Shown here one piece after another: positions 19,829 to 27,737 of a DNA stretch of 64,000 nucleotides. The notes under the pieces were generated by a model. The model had not been told where the DNA came from, did no database searches, and saw only the letters and a list, made by a program, of their open reading frames with translations. Made by a program: the position numbers and the translations under genes. Origin of the DNA: Pseudomonas sp. ADAK18. Lineage in GTDB: Bacteria; Pseudomonadota; Gammaproteobacteria; Pseudomonadales; Pseudomonadaceae. The stretch lies in the NCBI RefSeq assembly GCF_012935695.1, contig NZ_CP052859.1:2893001-2957000 (forward strand), in the 5' to 3' direction. Position 1 is the first letter of the stretch; each line of letters opens with the position of its first letter.

Positions 19829-20632
19829 ATGCTGCATATCACCATGATCGGCTGCGGCGCCATTGGCATCGGCGTGCTAGAGCTGTTGGAGAAAGACCCA
19901 CAGTTGTGCGTCGACTACGTCATCGCCTCCCAGGGTTCCGAAGCCCTGGTCCGCCAGCGGCTGGCCAGCTTCAAGCAGCCGCCGCAGGTGTTGACCGCGT
20001 TGCCGGCCGACGCGCGCCCTGACCTGTTGGTCGAGTGCGCCGGCCACCGGGCCATTGAAGAGCATGTGCTACCAGCCCTGGAACGCGGCATTGCCTGCCT
20101 GATTGTCTCGGTCGGCGCGCTCTCGCAGGTTGGCCTGGTCGAGCGCCTGGAAGCCGCCGCCGAGCGCGGCCACACCCGCATAGAACTGCTTCCCGGCGCC
20201 ATTGGCGGGATTGACGCGTTGTCGGCGGCCAAAGTCGGCGGGCTGGATTCGGTCAACTACACCGGCCGCAAACCGGCACGTGCCTGGAAAAACACCCCCG
20301 GCGAGCAGGCCTGCGACCTGGACAGCATCACCGAGGCGACCGTGATTTTTCAGGGCAGCGCCCGCGAAGCGGCGCGGCTGTACCCGAAAAATGCCAACGT
20401 CGCCGCCACCTTGTCCCTGGCCGGGATTGGCCTGGATCGCACCCAGGTCACCCTGATTGCCGACCCCCACAGCGACGAGAACGTTCACCACTTTGAAGCC
20501 CGAGGCGCCTTTGGCGGTTTTGAGTTGAGCCTGCGGGGCAAACCCTTGCTGGCCAATCCCAAGACCTCGGCGCTGACGGTGTACAGCGTGGTCCGTGCTC
20601 TGGGCAACCATGCCCATGCGATTTCCATTTAG
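19829..20632 (+). CDS. L-aspartate dehydrogenase family protein
   Basis: 267 residues, the usual length. The N-terminal Rossmann site is MIGCGAIGIGVLELL. The C-terminal signature with the catalytic His is IADPHSDENVHHFEARGAFG. Known members catalyse reversible NAD(P)-dependent deamination of aspartate to oxaloacetate through iminosuccinate, and some feed NAD synthesis. Here the neighbours are all catabolic and nadA/nadC are absent, so a role with an amino-acid-like pathway intermediate or in nitrogen release is more likely. From memory, P. aeruginosa has a similar aspartate dehydrogenase gene in a comparable cluster, which should be checked. Confidence 0.88.
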   Translation: MLHITMIGCGAIGIGVLELLEKDPQLCVDYVIASQGSEALVRQRLASFKQPPQVLTALPADARPDLLVECAGHRAIEEHVLPALERGIACLIVSVGALSQVGLVERLEAAAERGHTRIELLPGAIGGIDALSAAKVGGLDSVNYTGRKPARAWKNTPGEQACDLDSITEATVIFQGSAREAARLYPKNANVAATLSLAGIGLDRTQVTLIADPHSDENVHHFEARGAFGGFELSLRGKPLLANPKTSALTVYSVVRALGNHAHAISI

Positions 20633-20642
20633 GAGCCCGTCG

Positions 20643-22139
20643 ATGACCCTCGAACAGACTTTACCCATCTGCATCGCCGGCCACTGGCGCCTGGGCCGCG
20701 GCGAGCGCTACGCCAGCCGCTACCCCGCCACGGGCGAAGCCGTGGCCTGGCTCAATGCCGCCGATGTGCAGGATGTCGAAGACGCCATCCAGGGCGCACA
20801 TCAGGCGTTTTTGCACAGCGGTTGGGCCCAGCGCAAACCCCACGAGCGGGCGGCTGTGCTGTACCGCATCGCCGGGCTGATTCGCGAACACGCCGAAGAG
20901 TTGGCGCAACTGCAACGCCAGGACAACGGCAAGCCGATCAGCGAAACCCGCGCACTGGTCGCCAGTGCGGCCGGCACCTTTCAGTTTTTTGCCGCAGCCT
21001 GCGAAACCCTGGAAGAAACCATCACCCCGTCACGCGGTGACTTCGTCACCATGAGCGTTTACGAGCCCATGGGTGTGGTGGTTGCGATCACCCCGTGGAA
21101 CTCGCCGATTGCCAGCGAAGCACAAAAAGTCGCGCCCGCCCTCGCCGCCGGCAATGCGGTGGTGATCAAACCGGCAGAGATCACCCCGCTGCTGGCCCTG
21201 AAACTCGCGCAGCTGTGTGAAGAGGCCGGTCTGCCCAAAGGCCTGATCAGCGTGTTACCCGGCAAAGGCTCGCTGTTGGGCGATGCCCTGACCCGCCATC
21301 CCTTGGTCAAGCGCGTGTCGTTTACCGGCGGCACCACCACCGGCAAACATATTGCTCACATTGCGGCCGACAAGATGATGCCGGTGTCCCTGGAATTGGG
21401 CGGCAAGTCACCCACCATCGTGCTGGATGACGCCGATCTCGACCATGCGGTGGCCGGTGTGCTGTACGGCATTTTCAGTTCCTCTGGTGAAGCGTGCATT
21501 GCCGGTTCGCGGCTGTTCGTCGCCCGTGCCCTGTACGAACCGTTCATGCAGCGCCTGGTCGCTGCCGCCGCTCGTTTGCGAGTCGGCGACCCGGCGCGGG
21601 AAGACACCCAGATGGGCCCATTGATCAGCGCCGGGCACCGTGAGTCGGTGGAGCGCTACGTCGCACTGGGCCTTGCCGAAGGCGGCCGTCTGCGCCTGGG
21701 TGGCCAGCGCTTGAGCGGCGAACGTTATGACCAGGGTTACTACTACCCGCCGACCATCCTCGAAGGCCTGAGCAACCACCAGCAAGTGTGTCAGGAAGAG
21801 ATTTTCGGCCCGGTGCTGGTGGCCATGCCGTTCGACGATGAAGCGCAGTTGCTGGAGCAAGCCAACGACAGCCTCTATGCCCTGGCCGCCGGGATCTGGA
21901 GCCGCGACTACAAGCGCGCCTGGGCCCTCGGTCGGCGCCTGCAAGCCGGTACGGTGTGGATCAACACCTACAAGCAGTTCTCGATTTCCACGCCCTTCGG
22001 CGGCTGGCGCGACAGCGGCCTGGGCCGCGAAAAAGGTCGCCTGGGGATCCTGCAGTACATGGAACAAAAGAGCCTCTATTGGGGCATGAACGAGCAGCCA
22101 CTGGCTTGGGCCGGTGTGCCACACGAGGTAGGGCAATGA
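20643..22139 (+). CDS. NAD(P)-dependent aldehyde dehydrogenase
   Basis: 498 residues from ATG 20643, after GGAG in the end of the previous gene. The classical ALDH motifs are present: TPWNSPIASEAQKVAPAL (cofactor), FTGGTTTGK, catalytic Glu in LELGGKSP and catalytic Cys in SSGEACIAGSR. The motif around the Cys is GEAC rather than the common GQxC. In an operon with an extradiol-like VOC protein and a RidA protein, oxidation of a muconate-semialdehyde-type compound is a good candidate reaction. It overlaps the VOC gene start by ATGA. Confidence 0.92.
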   Translation: MTLEQTLPICIAGHWRLGRGERYASRYPATGEAVAWLNAADVQDVEDAIQGAHQAFLHSGWAQRKPHERAAVLYRIAGLIREHAEELAQLQRQDNGKPISETRALVASAAGTFQFFAAACETLEETITPSRGDFVTMSVYEPMGVVVAITPWNSPIASEAQKVAPALAAGNAVVIKPAEITPLLALKLAQLCEEAGLPKGLISVLPGKGSLLGDALTRHPLVKRVSFTGGTTTGKHIAHIAADKMMPVSLELGGKSPTIVLDDADLDHAVAGVLYGIFSSSGEACIAGSRLFVARALYEPFMQRLVAAAARLRVGDPAREDTQMGPLISAGHRESVERYVALGLAEGGRLRLGGQRLSGERYDQGYYYPPTILEGLSNHQQVCQEEIFGPVLVAMPFDDEAQLLEQANDSLYALAAGIWSRDYKRAWALGRRLQAGTVWINTYKQFSISTPFGGWRDSGLGREKGRLGILQYMEQKSLYWGMNEQPLAWAGVPHEVGQ

Positions 22140-23101
22140 GCGTTTTAGGCATCGATGAAGTCACCTATGGCGTCGAAGACCTCGACACCTGCGTGCGTTT
22201 TTTCAGCGACTGGGGCCTTACGCCCGTCAGCACCCAGGCAGACGAAGTCATCTTCGAAACCCTCAACGGCTGTCGGGTGGTGCTCGCCGACCTGCACAAA
22301 CCGGGGTTGCCGGCGGCGATCGAGGCAGGCTCCACCGTGCGCGAAGTGGTCTGGGGCGTAGAAAGTACCGCCGACCTGGCGCTGTACCGCGAACGTATTG
22401 TTCGCGACCCGGGCTTTGTCGAGACCGACGGGCGTATCGGTTGCACGGACCCCAATGGTTTGGCGATCCGCCTGCAAGTGACCCGCAAACGCGAGATCGA
22501 CATCGAGTGCAGCGGCCACAACACCTGGCAGACCAAAGGCCGGATCAACAAGGCCGCGCCGATCTATGAGCGGGCCACACCGATTGAAGTCGGTCACGTG
22601 GTGTTCTTCGTCAAGGACGTGAACGCCTGCGAAACCTTCTATCACGAACGTTTTGGCTTCCAGGCTTCAGACCGCTACCCGGACCGTGGAGCCTTTTTGC
22701 GCACTGCCGAAGAAGGCGGCCACCATGACCTGTTCATGCTGCAACTGCCCGCGCCGCGGGCAGGGCTGAACCACGTGGCGTTCACCGTTCGCGACGTGCA
22801 CGAGGTGTTCGGCGGCGGTATGCACATCTCCCGCAGTGGCTGGGCCACGGAAATCGGCCCGGGGCGTCACCCGGTGTCTTCCGCGTTCTTCTGGTACTTC
22901 AAGAACCCCGCCGGCGCGCTGGTGGAGTATTACGCCGACGAAGACCAACTGACCGGCGAGTGGCAGCCACGCACCTTCGAGCCAGGCCCGACGGTGTTCG
23001 CCGAATGGGCGATTGCCGGTGGCATCGATGGCAACACCCGACGCCAGCAACACGTCGAGGCACCGCAAGGCAAATTCCTCACCGACAAACCGAAACCTTG
23101 A
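22136..23101 (+). CDS. Two-domain VOC protein, extradiol dioxygenase-like
   Basis: 321 residues from ATG 22136, overlapping the ALDH stop. Two glyoxalase/VOC modules are seen, about residues 5-130 and 145-280. The second carries the metal-ligand pattern of type I extradiol dioxygenases: His in EVGHVVFFV, His in LNHVAFTV and Glu in ALVEYYADE. This suggests Fe(II)- or Mn(II)-dependent cleavage of a catechol or aminophenol ring. The first module lacks an obvious metal site, as expected for that family. The substrate is unknown. Confidence 0.85.
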   Translation: MSVLGIDEVTYGVEDLDTCVRFFSDWGLTPVSTQADEVIFETLNGCRVVLADLHKPGLPAAIEAGSTVREVVWGVESTADLALYRERIVRDPGFVETDGRIGCTDPNGLAIRLQVTRKREIDIECSGHNTWQTKGRINKAAPIYERATPIEVGHVVFFVKDVNACETFYHERFGFQASDRYPDRGAFLRTAEEGGHHDLFMLQLPAPRAGLNHVAFTVRDVHEVFGGGMHISRSGWATEIGPGRHPVSSAFFWYFKNPAGALVEYYADEDQLTGEWQPRTFEPGPTVFAEWAIAGGIDGNTRRQQHVEAPQGKFLTDKPKP

Positions 23102-23114
23102 GCAGGAGTCGTCC

Positions 23115-24257
23115 ATGTCTTCTCTGAACATTGCGATTGCCGGTGCCGGTATCGGCGGCCTGACCGCCGCCATCGCCCTGCATCGCGCCGGTCACCAAGT
23201 CACCGTATTCGAGCAATCCAAGGCATTCCTACGGGTCGGCGCCGATATCAACCTCACGCCCAACGCCGTGCGTGCCCTCGATGGCCTGGGGATCGGTGCG
23301 GCGGTGCGCATTCCCGCCGCGCGGCCAACGCACCGCATCAGTCGGATGTGGGACAGCGGTGAGGAAACCTCACGCCTGGAAATGTCCGACGCTGCCGAAC
23401 AGAAGTACGGGGCGCCGCAACTGACCATTCACCGCGCCGACCTGCTGGCCGCCCTGGCCGAAGTGTTCCCGCGGTCACAGGTGCAGTTTGCCAAGCGCGC
23501 CGAGCGTGTGGTGCAAGGCGCTGACGGTATCGGCCTGCACTTCAAGGATGGCAGCCGGCACCGCTGCGACCTGCTGATCGGCGCCGACGGCATCCACTCC
23601 GTGGTGCGCAGCGCGCTATTTGGCGACGAACACCCACGCTTCACCGGCGTGGTGGCCTACCGTGCGGTGGTGCCGGTGGAGCGTGTGGCCCACGTGCCGA
23701 ATATCCAGGCGTTCACCAAATGGTGGGGCCCTACCCCACAGAGCCAGATCGTCACCTTTCCACTGAACCAGGGTAAGGACATCTTCATCTTCGCCACCAC
23801 CGCTCAGGACAGCTGGCACGAAGAGTCCTGGACCAGCGCAGGTGATGCCGAAGAACTACGCAGTCACTACCAGGCGTTCCACCCCGACGCCCGGGCCCTG
23901 CTGGATGCCTGTACCGAGGTGCTCAAGACCGCGTTGTATGAACGCGACCCGCTGCCCTTCTGGTCCCAAGGCGCGATCACCCTGCTGGGCGATGCCTGCC
24001 ACCCGATGATGCCGTTCATGGCCCAGGGCGCCGGCCAAGCCATCGAAGACGCCGTGGTGCTTGCCCGTCACGTGCAGGATCTGCAGGACCCGGCCTCGAT
24101 TGCGGGTGCGCTGCTGGCCTATCAACAGGCACGGCTGGAACGCACCAGCCAGATCCAGATCGGCTCGCGAGGCAACCAGTGGCTCAAGGACGGCGGCAAC
24201 GCCGACTGGGTCTACGGCTACGACGCCTGGACCGTACCCACCGAGCGCGCGGCCTGA
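23115..24257 (+). CDS. FAD-dependent aromatic monooxygenase (salicylate hydroxylase-like)
   Basis: 380 residues from ATG 23115, after AGGAG. The group A flavoprotein monooxygenase motifs are intact: GAGIGGLTAAIAL at the N-terminus, the DG motif in GADGIHSVVRSAL, and the GD motif in LLGDACHPMMPFMAQGAGQA. Such enzymes use NAD(P)H and O2 to hydroxylate an aromatic ring, often with decarboxylation. It probably makes the diol or aminophenol that the VOC protein cleaves. The gap to the next gene is two bases. Confidence 0.92.
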   Translation: MSSLNIAIAGAGIGGLTAAIALHRAGHQVTVFEQSKAFLRVGADINLTPNAVRALDGLGIGAAVRIPAARPTHRISRMWDSGEETSRLEMSDAAEQKYGAPQLTIHRADLLAALAEVFPRSQVQFAKRAERVVQGADGIGLHFKDGSRHRCDLLIGADGIHSVVRSALFGDEHPRFTGVVAYRAVVPVERVAHVPNIQAFTKWWGPTPQSQIVTFPLNQGKDIFIFATTAQDSWHEESWTSAGDAEELRSHYQAFHPDARALLDACTEVLKTALYERDPLPFWSQGAITLLGDACHPMMPFMAQGAGQAIEDAVVLARHVQDLQDPASIAGALLAYQQARLERTSQIQIGSRGNQWLKDGGNADWVYGYDAWTVPTERAA

Positions 24258-24259
24258 CC

Positions 24260-24577
24260 ATGAACGAAACCTTGCTGGTCACGGTGCTGCTCAAGCACGA
24301 CCAATCAAAAAATCTGGAAGACATTCAGGGCCACATGAAGCAGCAGGACTGGTGGGAGCGCTTTCCGCCCCAGGGCGTGGAGGTGGTGTCGTGGACCGTG
24401 GCCATGGGCCTGGGCCAGATCGTCACCCTGCGCCTGGCGCCCAGCCTGCTGCCCAGCCTCAACGTCGAGCTCGAACGCTCGGCCTGGGGCGTGTTCAGCA
24501 CTGAAGTTTTCCCTACTTACGACTTTATCCCCGTGCGCGAAATGATCCGCGAACGGGTACGCAACGGAGGTCAATGA
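24260..24577 (+). CDS. Unrecognised small protein of the catabolic operon (105 aa)
   Basis: 105 residues starting three bases after the monooxygenase stop. I do not recognise the family with confidence. The predicted pattern (TLLVTVLLKHDQ, a short helix, then WWERFPPQGVEVVSW, then GLGQIVTLRLA) and the Trp-rich centre are compatible with a small ferredoxin-like alpha-beta barrel like muconolactone isomerase or EthD proteins. There are no Cys residues and no signal peptide. Position directly before a Rieske oxygenase suggests either an isomerase or an accessory protein. Confidence 0.7.
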   Translation: MNETLLVTVLLKHDQSKNLEDIQGHMKQQDWWERFPPQGVEVVSWTVAMGLGQIVTLRLAPSLLPSLNVELERSAWGVFSTEVFPTYDFIPVREMIRERVRNGGQ

Positions 24578-24578
24578 G

Positions 24579-24806
24579 ATGAGCACAACCGAACCCTACC
24601 TGCAGCCCCATCAGGCGCGCAAACGGCCCAACACCCAGTTCGAAGAATTGCTGGGAGACTCCATCGAGCGGGCCTTCGGCAATGGCGTAACGGAGCTGCC
24701 TGCGCTGCTCGCGCACCTTAACCTGGCCGGCCCACCCTGCCCGCTGACCACCGGAGAGTGGACGCCAGAAGCCTATACAACCCTGATGGCCCGGTTGGGC
24801 GAATGA
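24579..24806 (+). CDS. Unrecognised 75-aa protein upstream of the Rieske oxygenase
   Basis: 75 residues beginning one base after the stop of the previous gene, with GGAG upstream. It is soluble, with no Cys. It has a proline-containing N-terminus (YLQPHQARKRPN), a helix FEELLGDSIERAF and a second helix LPALLAHL. I recall short proteins of this kind annotated as recombinase-like helix domain next to ring-hydroxylating oxygenases, but cannot verify it. The operon position implies a role with the Rieske enzyme. Confidence 0.65.
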   Translation: MSTTEPYLQPHQARKRPNTQFEELLGDSIERAFGNGVTELPALLAHLNLAGPPCPLTTGEWTPEAYTTLMARLGE

Positions 24807-24828
24807 CCCGACAGAGGTAATGATAAAA

Positions 24829-25863
24829 ATGAACGCGCACTTGACCGTCGACCCTGCTGAACACCTTCTCGCCAATGGTTTGAAAAACCTTTGGTTCCCC
24901 GTGCTGCCCAGCGATCAACTGGGAGAAAAACCGGTTTCAATCCGTCGCCTGGGCTACAAGATCGCCCTGTGGCGTGACAACGATGGCAGCGTCCACGCGC
25001 TGGAAGACCATTGCCCTCACCGCGGTGCTCCGCTGTCCCAGGGCCCGGTGCTGGGCGACCGCTTGCAGTGCCCCTATCACGGCGTTGAAGTGCGCTGCGA
25101 CGGCACGGTCACCAAAGTCCCGGGTAGCCCTGGCTGCAAACTCGAGGGCAGCCGGCCGACGCGGATGTTCCACACCCGTGAAGCCGCTGGGGCGATTTTT
25201 CTCTACAACGCCGCCGAGCCCCACGTGGAGCAACCGCCAGAGCTGATCCTGCCCGAGCAACTGACCTCCCCCGAGTGGAGCAGCTTCGTCTGTTACACCG
25301 AGTGGAAAGGCGATTACCGTTACGTGATCGACAACGTCATGGACCCGATGCACGGCACCTACCTGCACAAAATGTCCCACTCGATGAGCGAAGGCGAAGC
25401 CACCGCCAAGTTCGTCACCCGCGACACCGACCAGGGTTTTTTCTTCGAGAAGGAAGGCCAGCGTGGGGTGAACTTCGACTGGACCGAGTTCATGGACAAC
25501 GGCTGCCATTGGCTGCGCCTGGAAATCCCGTACCCGAAGACCGGCGGCCCAGGCGGCAACTTCACCATCATCGGCAGCTACACCCCCAGCAGTCGCTCCC
25601 TGGCCGCTGTGTTCCACTGGCGCTGCCGCCCACTGACCGGCTGGCAGCGTGATACCTGGCGCTTCCTCTACAAAAACCGCCTGGAGGCGCGTCACTGGGC
25701 AGTGCTGGAGCAAGACCGGGTACTGCTGGAGTTCATGGAGCCTGACGCCAATCAGCGCGAAAACCTCTACCAGCATGACCTGGGCGTGGTGCGGCTGCGC
25801 CGTTATCTGAAGAACGCGGCCAAGGCACAGTTGGAGCTGATCGACGCGAAGCAGCTGTCATGA
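24829..25863 (+). CDS. Rieske non-heme iron oxygenase, large subunit
   Basis: 344 residues. ATG 24829 is chosen because AGAGG at 24813-24817 is 11 bases away; the ATG at 24820 would be only two bases from it. The Rieske centre is C-x-H in CPHRGAPL and C-x2-H in CPYHG. The catalytic iron site is DNVMDPMHGTYLHK with the two His ligands, and the third ligand is further on. Size and motifs fit the phthalate/vanillate-type oxygenases that have only alpha subunits and a separate reductase. Likely a ring hydroxylation or an O/N-dealkylation. The stop overlaps the next gene by ATGA. Confidence 0.93.
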   Translation: MNAHLTVDPAEHLLANGLKNLWFPVLPSDQLGEKPVSIRRLGYKIALWRDNDGSVHALEDHCPHRGAPLSQGPVLGDRLQCPYHGVEVRCDGTVTKVPGSPGCKLEGSRPTRMFHTREAAGAIFLYNAAEPHVEQPPELILPEQLTSPEWSSFVCYTEWKGDYRYVIDNVMDPMHGTYLHKMSHSMSEGEATAKFVTRDTDQGFFFEKEGQRGVNFDWTEFMDNGCHWLRLEIPYPKTGGPGGNFTIIGSYTPSSRSLAAVFHWRCRPLTGWQRDTWRFLYKNRLEARHWAVLEQDRVLLEFMEPDANQRENLYQHDLGVVRLRRYLKNAAKAQLELIDAKQLS

Positions 25864-26285
25864 GCCACACCGTGCAGCAGGTACAGACCGACGCTGTGCG
25901 TGAACCGGCCAACGCCACGTGGTCCAACGCGTTGCTGATTGGCAACGAGCTGGTGATGTCCGGCATGACGGCCCACCCGGCCACACAACAGGATCCGGCG
26001 CTGGACTGTTACGCCCAGACCTTGATCGTGCTGGGCAAAATACGCGCGTTGGTCGAGGCTGCTGGCGGACACGTCGGCACGATCTACCGGCTCACGGTGT
26101 ATCTCACTGACATTGGCGACAAAGACCAGGTCGGCCGGGCTCGGCGAGATTTTTTCGCCGGGCAGGCACTGTTTCCAACGTCCACGCTGGTGGAGGTCAG
26201 TGGCCTGGTGTTCCCTACATTGCGGGTCGAAATCGAGGCCGCAGCCCGGCTGGATATCGACCTGCGTACTGCCCCAAAGAGGTGA
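25860..26285 (+). CDS. RidA/YjgF-family protein (candidate imine or 2-aminomuconate deaminase)
   Basis: 141 residues. The Rid core is present: VAGVT-like strand reads ELVMSGMTA, then VEAAGGHVGTIYRLTVYLTD, and the conserved Arg is in FPTLRVEIEAA, which marks catalytically competent Rid proteins that hydrolyse enamine/imines. Some family members are 2-aminomuconate deaminases in aminophenol and 3-hydroxyanthranilate breakdown. With an ALDH and an extradiol-like protein in the same operon, that role is plausible. It overlaps the Rieske gene and is followed three bases later by the reductase. Confidence 0.88.
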   Translation: MSHTVQQVQTDAVREPANATWSNALLIGNELVMSGMTAHPATQQDPALDCYAQTLIVLGKIRALVEAAGGHVGTIYRLTVYLTDIGDKDQVGRARRDFFAGQALFPTSTLVEVSGLVFPTLRVEIEAAARLDIDLRTAPKR

Positions 26286-26288
26286 ACG

Positions 26289-27248
26289 ATGTCCAAACCC
26301 TCCCTGCTCACCGCGCGCGTCCAGGCGCTGCGCTATGAAGCCGAAGGCATCATCAGCGTTGAATTGCGGCCCTTGGACGACACGGTGTTCGCCCCGTTCG
26401 AGGCCGGCTCACACATTGACCTGCACTTGGCCAATGGCCTGGTGCGCAGTTACTCCCTGCTCAACTCGCCCCATGATCAGGGGCGCTATGTGATTGGCGT
26501 GCTGCGTGATCGCAACAGCCGTGGCGGCTCGGAGTACGTCCACAGCCAGTTGCGGGTCGGCATGCAGCTGTCGATCTCGGCACCGCGTAACAATTTCGCC
26601 CTGGACCTGAACGCCAGCCACAGCGTGCTGGTAGCCGGCGGCATCGGGATCACGCCGATCTACTGCATGTTTCGCCAGTTGCTGGCGCTGGGGAAATCCG
26701 CCGAGTTGATCTACTGCGCCCGCTCCCGCCAGGAAGCGGCGCTGGTGGAAGATATCGGCGGCCTCAACGCCAGGGTGACTTACCACTTCAATGACGAAAA
26801 AGGTACGTTCCCTGACTTGGCCATCTACCTCGCCGGCCAGCCAAAGGACACGCATTTTTATTGCTGCGGCCCGACGCCCATGCTCGATGCCTTCGAAAGC
26901 ACCTGCGAGGGGTTGGGTTACCCTCATGCCCATATCGAGCGCTTTGCGGCCGCCGAATTGCCACCGTCGCAAGACGCCCAACATGGCTACAGCGTCGAGT
27001 TGAAAAAGTCGGGCAAGACGCTGTCAGTCGAACCGGGATTGAGTTTGCTGGACGCCTTGCTGCAAGTCGGTTGCGACATCGACTACAGCTGTCGCGAAGG
27101 GGTCTGTGGCTCCTGCGAGACCCGAGTGCTGGAAGGTGACATCGACCATCGCGACGGGGTGTTGACCAAGGCCGAGCGCGCGGCAAATCAGTCGATGATG
27201 GTCTGCGTCTCTGGCTGCAAGAGCCCGCGGTTGGTGCTTGATCTCTGA
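26289..27248 (+). CDS. Rieske oxygenase reductase (PDR/VanB family)
   Basis: 319 residues in three domains: a flavin-binding barrel with VRSYSLLN, an NAD domain with GGIGITPIYCMFRQL and YCCGPTPMLDAFE, and a C-terminal plant-type 2Fe-2S domain with CREGVCGSCETRV and a last Cys in MMVCVSGCK. It passes electrons from NAD(P)H to the Rieske oxygenase encoded two genes earlier. It is the last gene of the operon; a REP-type hairpin at 27273-27382 follows. Confidence 0.94.
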   Translation: MSKPSLLTARVQALRYEAEGIISVELRPLDDTVFAPFEAGSHIDLHLANGLVRSYSLLNSPHDQGRYVIGVLRDRNSRGGSEYVHSQLRVGMQLSISAPRNNFALDLNASHSVLVAGGIGITPIYCMFRQLLALGKSAELIYCARSRQEAALVEDIGGLNARVTYHFNDEKGTFPDLAIYLAGQPKDTHFYCCGPTPMLDAFESTCEGLGYPHAHIERFAAAELPPSQDAQHGYSVELKKSGKTLSVEPGLSLLDALLQVGCDIDYSCREGVCGSCETRVLEGDIDHRDGVLTKAERAANQSMMVCVSGCKSPRLVLDL

Positions 27249-27272
27249 CACCAATCAGCGGCGGTCTGCCCT

Positions 27273-27382
27273 TGTAGCCGCTGCCGAGGTACGAGGCTGC
27301 GATAAGGGCCGCAGGACCTTCGGCGGTTGCAAGACCTTACGACTGCTGCGCAGCCGATCGCAGGCTGCGCCAGCGGCTACAG
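27273..27382. repeat. REP-type hairpin after the catabolic operon
   Basis: The ends TGTAGCCGCTGCCGAGG and CAGGCTGCGCCAGCGGCTACA are near reverse complements, with GAGGCTGCGAT and ATCGCAGGCTGC as inner arms and two short inner hairpins. It is related to the element at 2456-2600. It may end or stabilise the operon transcript. Confidence 0.75.
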
Positions 27383-27489
27383 GGAGTTGAGTGGTTTCAA
27401 ATGCCTCACTAATACCCAACCCCGCACTGACACTGTGCAAACCGGTGACGCCATAGAGGCTGCGTTTCACGGGTAATACAGAAAAATCC

Positions 27490-27536
27490 GTTTCCTATAT
27501 AAACAACTGTTTTTAAAAGAGTATTTATATAGAAAC
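27490..27536. promoter_or_regulatory. Paired inverted sites upstream of the porin
   Basis: CGTTTCCTATATAAACA at 27489-27505 is repeated in the opposite direction at 27521-27536 (TTTATATAGAAACG). Each resembles half or all of the palindrome at 11477-11492 (GTTTC...GAAAC). They lie 40-90 bases upstream of the start predicted from the sigma-54 site at 27551, which fits enhancer binding. Confidence 0.58.
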
Positions 27537-27550
27537 GACACTTACAGTGA

Positions 27551-27567
27551 CTGGCACAGTTCCTGCT
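27551..27567 (+). promoter_or_regulatory. Sigma-54 promoter for the porin gene
   Basis: CTGGCACAGTTCCTGCT has GG and GC ten bases apart and a perfect TGGCAC -24 element. It lies about 170 bases before the porin ATG and matches the site at 11569 in arrangement and in the central GTTC. Confidence 0.75.
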
Positions 27568-27737
27568 CTACCCCTTGAGAGTTCATAGGCCACACGGCGT
27601 ATCACACTCGAAACAATAAAAATAACCAGCGCTTAAATACGGCAAGACCTCACCTGCAATTTTTTATTGCCCTATCAGGCAAGCAGGAAAGTGTTGCCAA
27701 AAAACAAGCCGTGACCAACTTCACAGGTGGGAACAAG

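Noticed and set aside
18358..19869. Long minus-strand open frame (503 codons) opposite the ThDP enzyme
   Set aside because: Shadow frame of the ThDP enzyme, which has all its cofactor motifs on the plus strand.
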